DNA of 64,000 nt from Diploptera punctata (GCA_030220185.1 JASPKZ010003421.1:558001-622000), one strand, 5' to 3'. Positions 41,160 to 53,569 are shown, numbered from the stretch's first letter. Numbers and translations: made by a program. The notes: generated by a model from the letters alone, not told the origin.

Positions 41160-44050
41160 AATTAAAACTAACCCGTAGGTTCATGGTTGCACTGATATAA
41201 GCTCTCCATACATCCCTATCCAGATATGTTTTCCATTATCCCCTGTTTAATCCACTTCCCTCAAATCGAGATTAATATTATTCTCCCACCTCATTCTTGG
41301 CCTACCTATTGGGCACTCTGGTTTTCCTACAGTGTTTCAGTGCCACTATTTCATTCTCCATTAGTGTCACACGTTCTGCCCATCGCAGTCTACGAGACTT
41401 AACTGTTTTTATTATATTCGGTTTCCCATAAATTTCATGTTGTTCCCTGTTATCTAATCTTCTCTATTCACCTGTCTGTTCATCTCTCTTTGGTCCAAAG
41501 ATTTTTCTAAGAACTTTATTCTCAAATAGGTCTACTGTTAGTCTATTCTCCTCCAATACAATAAAAGTATTGTTTCACATCCATTTAATATACTTACTCT
41601 TACTTACTCACTGGCACTATCGAACCCGAAGGTTCATGGCCGCGCGGACATAAGCTCTCCATACACCCCTATCCTGAGCTAATGCTTTCCAATCATTCCC
41701 TGTATAATCTACTTCCCTCAAATCATAGTTAATGTTGTTCTCCTACCTCATTCTTGGCCTACCAACTGGGCGTTTTCCCTCAGGCTTTCCTACAAGAAGC
41801 TTCCATGCACGTCTTTTATTCCCCATACGTGCAACATGTCCTGCCCATCGCAGTCTACGAGACTTAACTGTTTTTATTATATCTGGCTTTCTATAAAGAC
41901 CATGTAGTTCATTGTTATGTAGTCTTCTCCATTCACTTGTCTGTTCATCTCTCTTTGGTCCAAAAATTTTCCTAAGAACTTTATTCTCAAATACTCGTAA
42001 TCTCCTTTCCTCCCTTAAAGTAAGAGTCCATGTTTCGCACCCATATAATATAACTGGTAGAATAATAGTTTTATATATTTTCAGCTTAACGTTTTTTGAA
42101 ATGAGTTGGGACAACAAAAGTCTCTGCAATGCATAATAGCATGCATTTCCAGAATTGAGCCTGTGTTTAATTTCTTTGTGCATCTCATCTCATAGGTATT
42201 TGAATTCAGCCACTACCTCAAAATTTCCCTCATTTGTCATTAGCTGTCCATTTCCATTATATACTGAATTTGTACGCGTGACCATATATTATGTTTTACT
42301 GATATTTACTTCCAGTCCTAATTTCTTAGTGTTACTCAATAGTGTGTGCGTGTTGGCCTTTAGTATCTCCTCGCTATCGGCCAGTAGTACATCATCAGCA
42401 TAAACTAACAGCTTATTAATACTATTGAGTTGTAAGCCTTCCTCATTCTCTAAAGATTTAATGGCATGCTCTAGTACAAAATTAAACAGTAGAGCATCTC
42501 CTTGCTTCAACCCATTCTGGATTTCAAAAGTGTCTGAAAACTGTTTGCCTACACGCACCCTACTCTTTGAGCCATTTAGATACATTCGTATAAGTCTAAC
42601 TAACTTTTTAGGCATTCCGAACTCCAGCAGGATACTATATAACTTCTCCCTCTTAATTGAATCATATGCTTTTTTGAAGTCTACATATAGTTGATGTACA
42701 GTACCAGTATATTCCCATTTCTTCTCTAAAATCTGTCTTATACTGAAAATCTGATCTGTTGTAGACCTGTTTCTTCTAAATGCACATTGATGATCTCCTA
42801 GAATGTCATCAATATAGGGAGAAAGTCTGCTTACTAATATATTTGTTAGAATTTTGTACGAAGTTGAAAGTAATGAGATGCCCCTGTAGTTGTTGCAATC
42901 AGTTTTATCTCCTTTCTTATAAATTGGTATTAATATAACTGGAAGAATAACAGTTTTACATATTTTGAGTTTAATGTGTTTTAGAGATGTTGGGATACGA
43001 TTCCTTATAATTTATAATAGCATGCATTTCCAGGATTAACCGCCTGTTTAATTTTCCTGTACATCTCATTCCTGTTTATAATTATTGTTCCTAGTTACTT
43101 GAATTCAGTCGTTTCTTCAAAATTTCCCTCATTTGTCATTAACTGACCATTTACATCATGTAATGTATCTCTATAACTGATGATAAATTCATTTTTATTG
43201 AATTTACTTCCAGCTCCAATTTATCAACGTTACTCAACAGCGTGTCCGTGTTGGCCTTTAATATCTTCTCACTGTAGCCGCATAAACTGGCAGCTTATCA
43301 TCTTTCAGTATTAGGCCTTCTTCATCTGATGGCATGTTCTAATACAAAATTTAATAGTAGAGGAGATAGTGCATCTTCTTGCTTCAACCCATTTACTTTA
43401 TTTGGCTCATGTAACCAATTCATTTTTCCTAGCTTTTTTTTTTACAAACAATGTCGGCACATTTCACATCTAACCATTTTTTTGTTTTTCCTCTTTGTTA
43501 AATAACATGAATTTCTCTGATGCTGACAATTCAATAGTATCTCCTATAGTCTCCCATTATTTATTTATAGTCTATCAGTTTCTTCTTCACTTGCCATATT
43601 TTCATTTGAAGAATCCAATATTTCAAATCTACTAGAAATTTTGATCTGGTTTTCTACCCGCATTTCATCATTTCTCAATTTTTTTAATTCAAAATTTTTA
43701 GAATCATCTTCAGCGTTCGTTACTCACATAAGCGATAACCCTGACCGGATGATGACCCGAAGATGATCCGAATTGTAGTGCCATTACTCTCTTCATGTAG
43801 ACTGAATTTGCCTAATGTTGGGCTGAATGTATGTTTCTGTACTACTTTTGCATTAAGATATCCTAATACAATTTTTATATTATATCTTGAAAGACTATCA
43901 AAATTGCTTTCTAATTCTTCATAGAATTCATCCTTTATTTTGTCATCCTTATCTATGAACATTTACGTTTACAAAATCATGTCGTTTACCCTTTAGAATT
44001 ATATATGATATCTTATCGCTAACAAATTAATATCTCTGATAGCGGAAAGG
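41160..44050 (-). pseudogene. Older LINE-B copy: endonuclease, RT and C-terminus, deleted and split
   Basis: Minus strand from 44050: YIILKGKRHDFVNV, then DDKIKDEFYEELESNFDSLS and RYNIKIVLGYLNAKV (43962-43850) with TLGKFSLHEESN, an APE-type endonuclease. Then RFEILDSSNENMASEEE and DTIELSASEKFMLFNKEEK. A deletion joins this near 43398 to the motif-B region (WVEARRCTIS, a decayed NGLKQGDALS). KTVILPVILI is cut at 42938 by the younger copy, and the C-terminus resumes at 41592 to 41160. The expected endonuclease GDLNAK is GYLNAK, losing a catalytic Asp. Confidence 0.8.
41593..42929 (-). mobile_element. Younger LINE-B copy with 8-bp target duplication, nested in the older copy
   Basis: TTAATATA at 41585-41592 and 42930-42937. 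Minus strand opens at IPIYKKGDKTDCNNYRGISL and keeps LLSTSYKILTNILV, FRRNRSTTDQIFSIRQI, HQLYVDFKKAYDSIKREKLY (motif A Asp), a motif B region lacking a few residues (9-bp deletion near 42494), LLVYADDVLLADSEE, and after a frameshift near 42290 the thumb through RRLRWAGHVARMGNKRR. Tail GTGAGTAAGTAAGAGTAAG. Confidence 0.9.
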
Positions 44051-44119
44051 ATCCTCCTTCGGATTAAAAAAAACATTCCGAATTCTGGTCATCTAACTCA
44101 TAGTCTAAAATTAATTAAC

Positions 44120-44121
44120 CG

Positions 44122-44167
<46 letters not shown>
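44120..44167. repeat. (TA)n microsatellite
   Basis: Pure TA tract directly upstream of SINE-1. A second TA tract follows the SINE at 44533-44567, so the SINE may sit inside one TA array. Confidence 0.95.
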
Positions 44168-44170
<3 letters not shown>

Positions 44171-44530
44171 GCCGCGGTGGACTAGTGGTTATGCTCCTTG
44201 CCTCTGGTTCCGAGGTTCGCGGGTTCAAACCCGGCCGGGGTCGATGGATTTTTTAGGACGGAAAAATCCAAGGAGGGACTTTAAGCCGTGGGTCCCGAGT
44301 CTGAAGATTTTCAGGCTCGTAATAAATCCTTAAGCCCGAATGAAAAGGCCTCTAAGCAAAATTTACCGAATTTTTCCTATATGTCAGTATGAGGCGGAAC
44401 GCTGACCACGGACCACTCAAAATGACATCTATACGAAAACAAGTATAACTAAATTAGTATGGTTAAAATTCTTCCCTGTAGGGGGGAGAGCGCCTAAATC
44501 TCTGTTAAGGGAAACATGGGCTTATAAGAT
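44168..44530 (+). mobile_element. SINE-1 (tRNA-derived), best copy
   Basis: CGGCCGCGGTGGACTAGTGG (A-box region), CGCGGGTTCAAACCCGGCCG (B box), then AAGCCGTGGGTCCCGAGTC, AATGAAAAGGCCTCTAAGC and CCTGTAGGGGGGAGAGCGCC. Confidence 0.9.
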
Positions 44531-44532
44531 AA

Positions 44533-44567
<35 letters not shown>

Positions 44568-44569
<2 letters not shown>

Positions 44570-44880
44570 TGTTATAACTATATTTTTGGCAATGAAGGAT
44601 ATGACATAAGAATTTTCTTATGTCATATCCTTATGTCCATAACCCGGACCTCTGGATTGATATACCAGTGTGCTACCAGTCAAATATAGTACAAACATTT
44701 ATTTTTCTTATATATTTTTTTTCTCTATTATTACGATATGTAACGGGAACTTGGTCTCCACTACCACCTAGTAGCTCCTATAACAAGTAAGCAAATTAAA
44801 GGGAATATTTTAAGTTCATAGCAGTGACGCTTTTCGATGTTATAATTAAATTTTTGACATTGAGCAATGCAAGTTTAATA
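44568..44880 (-). mobile_element. SINE-4-type repeat, minus strand
   Basis: AGATGTTATAACTATATTTTTGGCAATGAAGG and the 44690-44870 part match, in reverse complement, both sides of the tRNA-like unit at 52480-52755. Its tRNA-like part (CCCGGACCTCTGGATTGATA) is diverged. A palindromic GGATATGACATAAGAAAATTC patch lies inside. Confidence 0.65.
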
Positions 44881-45082
44881 TGGCATGTAAGAAAAGTATA
44901 TATAATATATTTGCGAATATAGTAATTTTTATGGAATTAAAATTTGACTGGTAAGGAATTTGGTTGAACATACTAAGTAAGTCTAATACCAGAGATATGA
45001 ACGTAACGTAGTTAGATTGCAACTTGTCAACGCTGGGTTTGCTCAGCTATTATAATTTTAGTGCATTATTAGATGAATGTCC

Positions 45083-45415
45083 ACCGCTGTTGTCTCGAGG
45101 TAGCGTGCTGCCTTGTCACGCAGCGGGTCCGGGTTCGATCCCCGGACGGGGCAATTTTTCTGGGTGAGGTTTTTATCGTGGTTTTTCCTCACCTGTAAGA
45201 CAAATGTCAGGAAAACTTCAAGGCCCAAACGGTCTCCGAAATCATATGGCCATCATCATCATCATCATCCCTATCATCAGCATCATCATCACCGTCATCC
45301 TTCACCGGTGTGGGAAGGTACCACACCTACAGTTCCCTAGTAAAGCTGCAAGCATAGCATGAAAGTGCTATGATTGCAGTGAAGGATCTGCCCTCGGGCA
45401 GAATTACTGTGGATG
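45083..45415 (+). mobile_element. SINE-2 (tRNA-derived), full copy
   Basis: CTCGAGGTAGCGTGCTGCCT and GGGTTCGATCCCCGGACGGG mark A and B boxes. Then TTTTTCCTCACCTGTAAGAC, a (CAT)n block, CCTTCACCGGTGTGGGAAGG and GCTATGATTGCAGTGAAGGA. Confidence 0.92.
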
Positions 45416-45449
45416 GATTAGATGATTGCGGAAATACACCTTCTGTTAT

Positions 45450-46470
45450 TACTTCATCATCATCATCATCTGCATTCATGGATTAGGTCTGTTGACCCGT
45501 TCCGACTTCAGCCCATCTCTTTCTAGGTCTGCCCACATATTGGGTTCCTTTAGGTTTGTATTTTGTTATTTGTTTTGGATATCTATCTTCATTCATTCTG
45601 TCTATGTGTTGCTTCCATTTTTGTCTATATGTATCTATTTTATCAGTTATTGCAAATATTTCAAGTTCCTGTCTTATTTCTGTCTTCTTGATTCTGTCTT
45701 CCTTAGTGCACCCTTTAACAGATCTCAAAAATTTCATTTCTGCCGCCGTTATCCTACTTAGATCTTGTTTTTTATGTATCCAGGCTTCTGAACTATAGAG
45801 CAGTACCGGTACTGCCAACGTTTTATAAAATTTCAATTGAGTCTCTTGTTGTTTTGTTATTTAGTGATCATTTTATCGTACCACATATTCCCTGGAATTT
45901 TGCTATTTTATTAGTTATATCATTATCATAATTAAATGAAATGTCACATCCTAGATAATTGAGATGGTTCACCTGTTCTATGATTTTGTTTCCTATTACC
46001 ATTTTGGATCTGATTTGATTTTTCCCTTGGAATGCCATTACCTTAGTTTTTTCTATGGATATTTTGAGATTATATTGCTCACATATATTATATAGTTTAA
46101 AAATATTCCTTTGAAGTTCGTCTTCCGTATTTGCTATTATTACCTGGTCATCAGCGTATAATAATGTTTTTAAGTAGTGTGTTTTATCTAATTTCATTCC
46201 TTTATTTGTTTCTTCGTTCCATTTTTTTATTATATCCTTAATGTATAGGTTAATCAAAACTGGAGAGATACTGCATCCTTATTTAACTCCTTGATTAGTA
46301 TGAATTTTATATTTACTTACTTCGTTTATAGTTTTTATAACAAAATTTGTGTTCCCGTACAAACTCTTTATAGCTGCTATTAAGTGTTTCGGAATTCCTT
46401 TTTCTTTTAAAATTGTCCAAAGTTTTCCTCCGTCTATTTTATCAAATTCTGTTATTACTTATTCATTAAA
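45450..46470 (-). pseudogene. LINE-A RT, motif A region to C-terminus, one main break
   Basis: Minus strand: EFDKIDGGKLWTILKEKGIP, HLIAAIKSLYGNTNFV, NQGVK-stop-GCSISPVLINLYIKD, HYLKTLLYADDQVIIANTED (motif C), YNLKISIEKTKVMAFQGK, QVNHLNYLGCDIS (46257-45868). After a stop/shift near 45860 come MKFYKTLAVPVLLYSSEAW, MKFLRSVKGCTKEDRIKK, TKYKPKGTQYVGRPRKRWAE and VGTGQQT (45836-45483). The 3' tail is GATGATGATGAAG. Motif A is lost at the truncation. Confidence 0.88.
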
Positions 46471-46474
46471 ATAA

Positions 46475-47395
46475 TATGAGCTGCATGGCCTTAAGCTGTC
46501 AGGTGCAGAATGATATTAGATATATTTCAAAACCTACATGCCAGCTGTAGTCACGCAAATTATATATATACGTCATATTTAGCTTTTTTAAGGAAGTTAA
46601 CAGTTTCAACTATCAAATTGTATATTTTTAATACATCTGGAATTAATTTGAAAATTTCGGAGAAGTAAATGAAGAGATTATAAAAAATATATTTTTTATA
46701 GTTTGTTTTTCGTATGAAATTTAAATTTGAGTTTATTTTTATTTATTTTGACAAACTTTGAATTCTATTTTAAGAGTTCATTTAACAGGCTCGGGAAGCC
46801 GCAGATTAATAACCAGTAAGGGATTATTAAATTGTATACCAAGTATATCTTTATACAATAGAGCATCGATTTATCCGAATACCGTTCAACCTATGCTGTT
46901 CCGTTCGGTAAATTAACATTCGCACACGCGCACGCACCACGTACAAGTTTTGCTATTGCTGGAGCCGACTTTTCACTGCCTTCTGACGGGCATGAAGTGG
47001 TTAGAAGTTAGAACAAGAAGAATCAAATTTTGGTCAATTGCTGTCTTTTAAATATTTATGAGATTTAGTGGAAAAAAACAGTCTTAGTTCTGAGGCAAGA
47101 AAAATAAAACTTTTTCCTAATTTGTAAGGCCTACTTCGATGGCCGTGTTGAACATATTTTAATGTCAATGTTTCTTTAATGCATATCGTTCCTATGACAT
47201 CTAGTTCAATTACTTTTCATAAATGATTGGTTATCCGAAAAATCAGTTATCCGCACAGTTTCTTCGACTAAGCGATGTTCTACTGTACATTTTCACAGTG
47301 TGTAAATACAATGCATTTAGTGTAAACATAATTTTTGGTTAAATATAAGCAAACATTAGAAACTGGATCGACCAATGTAGAGTTTTTCTAAAAAT
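46475..47395. other. AT-rich stretch, nothing recognised
   Basis: No gene or repeat seen. Confidence 0.4.
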
Positions 47396-47399
47396 AATT

Positions 47400-47560
47400 A
47401 TGCCAACATATGCATTGGCTCAAGCGGTAGCATTTGAGAATCATATTTGGGAGGTACCAGCTTCAAACCATCTGGCTGATGTTTCTACTTATTTTCCTCA
47501 GTCGTCAATGAAAGCGCTGGATTGGAATTTCGTTGCCAGAGTCGATATCATCATATTTGC
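47400..47560 (+). mobile_element. tRNA-derived SINE-like fragment
   Basis: ATTGGCTCAAGCGGTAGCATT and CAGCTTCAAACCATCTGGCTG resemble A and B boxes in a degraded tRNA head. Confidence 0.5.
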
Positions 47561-47744
47561 CATTTCATGGTAGTATTAAAAAAAATATAGAAATTATATG
47601 GGCTTAAACGTTAAAGAGGCTACGTATAAAAATAATTGCTTAAGTTTAAGTAGGCCTAGGCTATGTAGTATTTTGTTTACCGATATAACTGCTTAGGTTA
47701 TTAGCGTCACAAATCAAATTTTTGTCATAAATAATCAACAAATT

Positions 47745-47860
47745 TTATTCAGAGGTCTCTCTTATCAGGATTGAAGTTCTTGACATTACTTCCCTCTGGA
47801 TTTATACCACCTCAAAAAATGAATCTATACCCGACCGGATGTGAACCCGTCATGTTCACA
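47745..47860 (-). mobile_element. Reversed SINE head fragment
   Basis: CCCGACCGGATGTGAACCCG is a reversed T-arm/B-box pattern; the flanking GAGGTCTCTCTTATCAGG resembles SINE-1 body in reverse. Confidence 0.45.
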
Positions 47861-47864
47861 GTCA

Positions 47865-49235
47865 GTGGCGAGTAGATCTTCTGTATATGGTACAGAAGGA
47901 GATCTTATGGAGAAAAATGAAAAGCTCCTTAAATTGAGGATATCGAAACTCGGTTTAGAAAACTGAAGCTAAAATTAAACAATTGCATCATGCTAACAAA
48001 TTACTTCTATAGTATCAGTAGGCCTATATAGACAGTGATATCAACTTTTTCACATGAATTTGACTAATTTGATTCTACAAAGCTGTCGTGTTTAGGATTT
48101 CTTATATATGGTATAATATATTTCAAGGAAGATAGTTATTTTTCTCATAAGAGAATGAAGTTTTTATCAAGTTTATCATTGTGGTCCACGTAAGGAACCA
48201 GGTTGTATCCTTCGGAAAACGTTTCCTGAGTAAGTTTTTTTTTTTTCTGGAAGACAATTGTCAGAAAACAATGAATCGATTTTGAAATGATTTTACTGTA
48301 CGATTTACACCCATGTGGGCCTAAAGTGAACCGATTTTGAGGTGTTCTGGCCCTCACTTTGGGAGAATAGGCCAATCGAGTTAATTATAGATCGGATTGA
48401 TTTAGAGTTTTTTATCTGTTGTCGTAGCTCAGGTTCGTCGGAATATAATTAGTGTTCGATAAGGCAGGGAATCCTATCCAGGATGTACGAAGGAAAGTTT
48501 TAGGGATGGAGCTTTAGAAGAATCGATGTAAATTCAAAGATTCAAATTATTCTATTAATATAATGTTTGTGCAACACATGACTCAGGCAAGAAAATAATT
48601 TAAATATTTATTAATCGGATTTCTATTGTGTTTGCGTGATTAAATATTTCTTCAGTTATCGAGTATGTAATATTTCGGTTTCACTACTGCCTGAGTTTTC
48701 AAAGTTCTTGATCGCGTTCGAAAATAAATAAGTTAATTGATTTTTTATTGAAATTTTGTCTAAATCAATTTTTGACTATACGATATTTTTTTTTTAAGTC
48801 TTCGTATTGTGATTTGTTGTTCCGTTGTTGGTGACTTGAAGGTTTTACCGGTGGTATACAAGTAGCCAATTTTCCTTGTCTTATTCAGTCCCAAGTAAAT
48901 TCGGAAGGGCGTGGATTCACATTACATACATTTTTATAACAATTTATTACTTTGATCATAAAATATCGTAGTGAGAGTCCAGAGGCGTAACCGTATCATA
49001 GGCCTGAATGATAAAGTCTCGCAACGGGTACACATTATGGTTATTTAAAGTCGACAAACTCATTACGAAGTCTAGTTTTTTCAGTTAGTCTTATGTAAGG
49101 TTGACACTTTAGTATTACTGTCACTGGAGTTAGTGTCTTTTTTTCCCCACAACTAAGTTTTATGGGAATAACACTTTTTTGTTTATTTTATTTTAATTTA
49201 TACAACAGATTTTAAATGTATACAACATCTTCCTT
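47865..49235. other. AT-rich stretch, nothing recognised
   Basis: No supportable gene. The frame at 48145-48375 has no domain resemblance. Confidence 0.4.
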
Positions 49236-49239
49236 AGCT

Positions 49240-49540
49240 CCAATATTAAGTTTTGATTCTATTCCTCCATTCATCTCTATCCTTCCAGTCACTATCCTGC
49301 AGTCCCCTGTCCTTCATCAAATTCATAATTCCCTCTACCCATGTCTTCTTAGAACTCTTTCTTTTCCTTCCATTTGGAACCCACTTCAAACTCTTAATTG
49401 CCAATCTGTCTTCATTCATCCTCTTCACGTGTCCAATCCATCTTAACTGTTTATTTCCCACAAATTATTGTTTTGTCCATATCTTATGTTTTGGACTTTT
49501 AACAAAGTCGTAGTAGTTCTTATCAAATCGGGCTTTCCAA
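49240..49540 (-). pseudogene. LINE-C-like C-terminus
   Basis: Minus strand: IGKPDLIRTTTTLLKVQ, then NKQLRWIGHVKRMNEDRLAI, KSLKWVPNGRKRKSSKKTWVEG and LMKDRGLQDSDWKDRDEWRN. The final ORF2 block, cut on its 5' side by the DNA transposon. Confidence 0.75.
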
Positions 49541-51086
49541 TAGAAACAACAATATCCCAGTAAACATGGGTCCGCAAACGAGCCGTTTGCGAGATAATTA
49601 CGAATGCATGGTTACAAGCCGCCACTGACTTCATTGTAAACATCGTCCTAGTTAGTACAAATTAATTTGAATTTAGACTTTACTATTAATTTTTCATCTC
49701 ATTTATTTCACATTTCACTTCACTTCACTTCTGGGTTACCTGTTAAAGGAGGTGTTGGAAGTGTCTTCCTTGCATCTGGATGCAATACTGTGCTCGTTTC
49801 TGCAATGAATGTCGAATTCTTTCGGAAACCCCTGGATCATTTCTGAATTCTTGACAAGCATGTACAACTCTCTGCTCCAGTTCTTCAACCGTGTTAACGG
49901 GTGTGCTGTACACTTCGCTTTTGAGGTGACCCCAGACACAAAAATCCAAAGGATTTAGATTAGGTGATCTTGGAGGCCAAGGTACAGATCCGCTTCGACC
50001 TATCCATCTTTGGCCGTATCTGCGCGTTAGATGCCGTCTCACAACAGCAGCAAAATGTACCGGAGCTCCATCATGCATATACCACAAACTCTGACGTTGC
50101 TGAAGGGGAGCATCCTCAAGAAATCCTGCAAGATGACGCTGCAGAAACCTACGGTACCTCCGTCCGTTAAGTTATCGTGGAAGAATGTGTGACCCAATTA
50201 GATGACCACCTAGTACCCCTAACCACACATTCAGTGAGAAACAGTGCTGCTGATGTGGTGACTCATGAACAGCATATGGGTTCATTTCACACCAAAAATG
50301 TATATTATGATAATAAAAATCACCATCGCGTGTGGATCCTACTTCTTCTGTAAATAAAATATTACATGCGAAACGAGGGTTGACTACAGTCTGTTGTTAC
50401 ATCCACAGACAAAACATCACTCTAGGAACGAAGTCCGCATCATTGAAACATTGAATTCGTTGGTGGTGGTAAGGGTACAGTAAATTGCGTTGTAAAATTC
50501 TCCATACACTACTGTGGCTTAGTACAGGCACTTGTATGCAATTCTTCTCGTCGAGGTTTCTGGAGAGAGCTGTATTGCTTCCAACACCATATCCTCAACC
50601 TCAGGCGTAATGCGACCAGGCCTACCTACTGTTCTGCCATGTGCAAAACCCCCATTTTCTCTCAGGCGCTTTCAGGGCGTCTTCGATCAGGATATGTTTC
50701 TTGGTACAAACGTGCAGCCTCCCGTGCATTGTCATTAGCCCTACAGTACATGAAATGCATATCCGCATACTCTTCGTTACTGTAAGGTTCCATTGTAACA
50801 ACAACACAGCACAAGTTGCACTCCTCAGACGAGACTGATGATTTTTGAGACTGTGTACTGTATCCGTCCTGTACGTTCTGCGTGTATGGTTTGATTACAA
50901 CTCCACCTCTAGGCAATGTTCAGTTTTGTAAACAAAGAACATAGGACGGCTTCAAATGCGCAAGGAGTAAATCGTACGATGTTACAAACAATTACATCAG
51001 TGGCGGCTTGTAACCATACATTCGTAATTATCTCGCAAACGGCTCATTTGCGGACCCATGTTTACTGGGACATTGTTGCTTCTATT
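49541..51086 (-). mobile_element. Tc1/mariner-type element with ~95-bp inverted repeats
   Basis: AGAAACAACAATATCCCAGT..GGGTCCGCAAACGAGCCG (49542-49635) is mirrored at 50995-51085. Right of this, CCTTTTTGATAAACCCTGCA (51118-51140) could be the true outer terminus, with the left one lost at the LINE junction. Carries a broken transposase. Confidence 0.82.
49743..50800 (-). pseudogene. DDE transposase, third acidic residue replaced by Asn
   Basis: N-terminal HTH: MEPYSNEEYADMHFMYCRAN then REAARLYQETYPDRRRP (about 50795-50665). The middle is scattered over frames. 50087-49743 is open: MWYMHDGAPVHFAAVVRRHL (second Asp), RWIGRSGSVPWPPRSPNLNP (third catalytic position is Asn) and LDFCVWGHLKSEVYSTPVNT. 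Same family as 11910-12984 and 18201-19225. Confidence 0.85.
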
Positions 51087-51139
51087 ATCGTGTACTTTCA
51101 ACCATGTAAGCTTGCACCATCCTTTTTGATAAACCCTGC

Positions 51140-51171
<32 letters not shown>

Positions 51172-51173
<2 letters not shown>

Positions 51174-51765
51174 ACTAGAAGTCCCGGCCACGCGTTGCTG
51201 TGGCTAAGGTATACGTTAAAAATTTAAATTAAGTTGTTGTCTTTCAGCCAGATTACTTAAAACTAATACTTACACACGAAATTAATATTATTGAAAATAA
51301 AATAAACACTGAACACACTTAAATTATGAAAGAATCAATATTTGTAATTCAATTGAAATTCGCGGTTGCAACAAAAAGCACAGCCATCTGGATCTCTCTT
51401 TGTTCAATAATAAACCAATTACCTTACCAAATTACCTTACACCGCCATCTGTTAGAATCGTATGGAATTCACAGATAATTATAGCCCTTTGTTAAATATT
51501 AAACAAATAATTTGCAATAAAAAGTAATGCGACTGTAAATTTAGTTATAAACTACCCTAAGTCTCAAGTTGGATCAAACTGCACACAGTGTGCAAAATTT
51601 TATTAAAATCGGTTCAGTATTTTAGGATTTCATCGCGGACAAACAACATGACACGACATATATATATATATATATACTGAACCGATTTTAATAAAATTTT
51701 GCACACTGTGTGCAGTTTGATCCAACTTGAGACTTAGGGTAGTTTATAACTAAATTTACATATAT
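51172..51765 (+). repeat. Element H-like repeat followed by an inverted copy of its 3' end
   Basis: Starts CTAGAAGTCCCGGCCACGCG. 51530-51655 (GGATCAAACTGCACACAGTG, AAATCGGTTCAGTATTTTAG, CGGACAAACAACATGACACG) is followed, after a short TA tract, by its reverse complement at 51675-51765. The CGGTTCAGTA..GCGGACAAACA end resembles a repeat end widespread in arthropods. Confidence 0.65.
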
Positions 51766-51887
51766 ATATATATATATTAATAAGAAGACTTTAAAATACA
51801 AAATATTAAAATATTACTTTCACAAATGCACACACACGCACACACACACAATAACATACACACACACTTATATATATATTCTATTCT

Positions 51888-52198
51888 ACAGTGTTCTGCC
51901 CTAGGGCAGGTATTTCATTGCAATTATAGCATTTTCGTGCTATGTTTTGCAGCTTTACTTGGGAATTATAGATGTGGTAGCTTCCTGTTGCTTTCCATAC
52001 CGGCAAAATATTATAATGATGGCCAGATGTTGTTCGGGAACCTTTTGGGCCTTAAAGCTACCTGACATTTGTCTTACAGGTGCGGAAAAACCCCGAACGA
52101 AAACCTCGCCCTGGAAGTTTGCCTCTACCGGGAATCGAACCCGGGCCCGCTCCCTGATAAGGCAGCGCGCAACCACGAAATCACAGTGGTGGACATAT
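51888..52198 (-). mobile_element. SINE-2, minus copy
   Basis: CTGCCCTAGGGCAGGTATTT, CCATACCGGCAAAATATTAT, CTTACAGGTGCGGAAAAACC and CGGGAATCGAACCCGGGCCC match SINE-2 in reverse complement. Confidence 0.9.
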
Positions 52199-52329
52199 AT
52201 ACATATATGAATTATTATAATATCCATGATCTTCATGAATTTGCCTTTAATTTTAGTCTGAACATGATATATTTTCTATTATATTCTTAAACAATTATAT
52301 TTTTGGTTTAGGGCTATATATATATGATA

Positions 52330-52745
52330 TGAGCGCTAAACGTACAGAGTTTAGAGACTCGGGTTCAAATCCCGACTCAAGCATTCATTTTTCTTTTCAT
52401 ATCATATTTGCCTTCATTGCCAAATGCCAAAAATATAGTTATAACATCTAAATATACAAGCGTTACTGCTATAAAGTAAATATTCTCTTTAAGAATTGCT
52501 TAACTGTTATGTTAGCCACTAGATGGTGTTGGAACGAATTCCCACTACCTCTTGTGTGAATTGAGAATACTACATATATAAGAAAAATGTATGTTTGTGT
52601 TGGGATTCTTGAGTAGCTCAGTTGGTTAGAGCGCTAAACGTACAGAGTTTAGAGACTCGGGTTCAAATCCCGACTCAAACATTCATTTTTCTTTTCATAT
52701 CATATTTGCCTTCATTGCCAAATGCCAAAAATATAGTTATTAACA

Positions 52746-52755
<10 letters not shown>
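52330..52755 (+). mobile_element. SINE-4: two tandem tRNA-headed units
   Basis: The segment GAGCGCTAAACGTACAGAGT..CGGGTTCAAATCCCGACTCAA and a body CATTCATTTTTCTTTTCATA..TGCCAAAAATATAGTTAT occurs at about 52332-52450 (head truncated) and 52617-52747 (complete head, TTGAGTAGCTCAGTTGGTTA). The complete head has T-stem TCGGG/CCCGA and acceptor TTGAG/CTCAA, but the anticodon would be ACA and two acceptor pairs fail, so it is a tRNA-derived repeat and not a gene. Confidence 0.75.
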
Positions 52756-52789
<34 letters not shown>

Positions 52790-52794
<5 letters not shown>

Positions 52795-53560
52795 CTATAA
52801 TACCTGTTACAATATCAAGGCCAAGACAATTACTGTGCACTATTTGGCCATCATGGCCATCCGTATCACATTTGTTTTGTTTAAAAACGCGTTATAGATA
52901 TACAATAGAAACATACAGACTAATGAATTGCACTGATCCTAAGACGCGATATGGTGTTACAACGTCTATAAATAACGCATACAGAAAAATAATTCATAGG
53001 CCGGCTAAATTTCATTTGTATCAGACATGTCCGCAAAGGAAATGAAATGAGATGCACATTTTCCCACACCAGTCACATTGTTCATGCGATACGTTGGGTA
53101 CGCACATCGCATGAAAACGAGGATTGCTCTTCCTTTATTGTACCAGTGACGGAATAAAAAACTTTTGTTAGCTACATATGCTAAATGAACATCAAACAAT
53201 GCTAATTCCTCCATAAAGCAAAATATTTGTGTGAAGCTGTGTACCGCATATTGCTATAAATGTCCCCGTCAAGATAGTATTGTGAGCTGAAAATCCAAGT
53301 AGCCTATGTACCATTCACTGTGTCTTAACCCTTAAATTCGTTATGTATCCATTGGATACATCAGTTGGCTTAATTAATTTAATATTTTTAATAAATCAGA
53401 AGAAAACGAAGAGAAACCACTTAAATGTGTGTCTAATTATACAATATACCTGATAATAACAGTTATACAAGATTCCGTTTTCACTGCGGTTCGCCACATT
53501 CAAATAACTGACACAAGAAATTTGTTTTAATTCAACTCCATTAGATATAAATAACACAAA
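52790..53560. other. AT-rich stretch, nothing recognised
   Basis: Begins after a long TA tract (52748-52790). No gene or repeat seen. Confidence 0.4.
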
Positions 53561-53569
53561 TTTAGAATA

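Noticed and set aside
52617..52690. Functional tRNA gene
   Set aside because: The fold gives an ACA anticodon and two failed acceptor pairs, and a truncated second copy with the same body lies 285 bp upstream. It fits a tRNA-derived repeat better.
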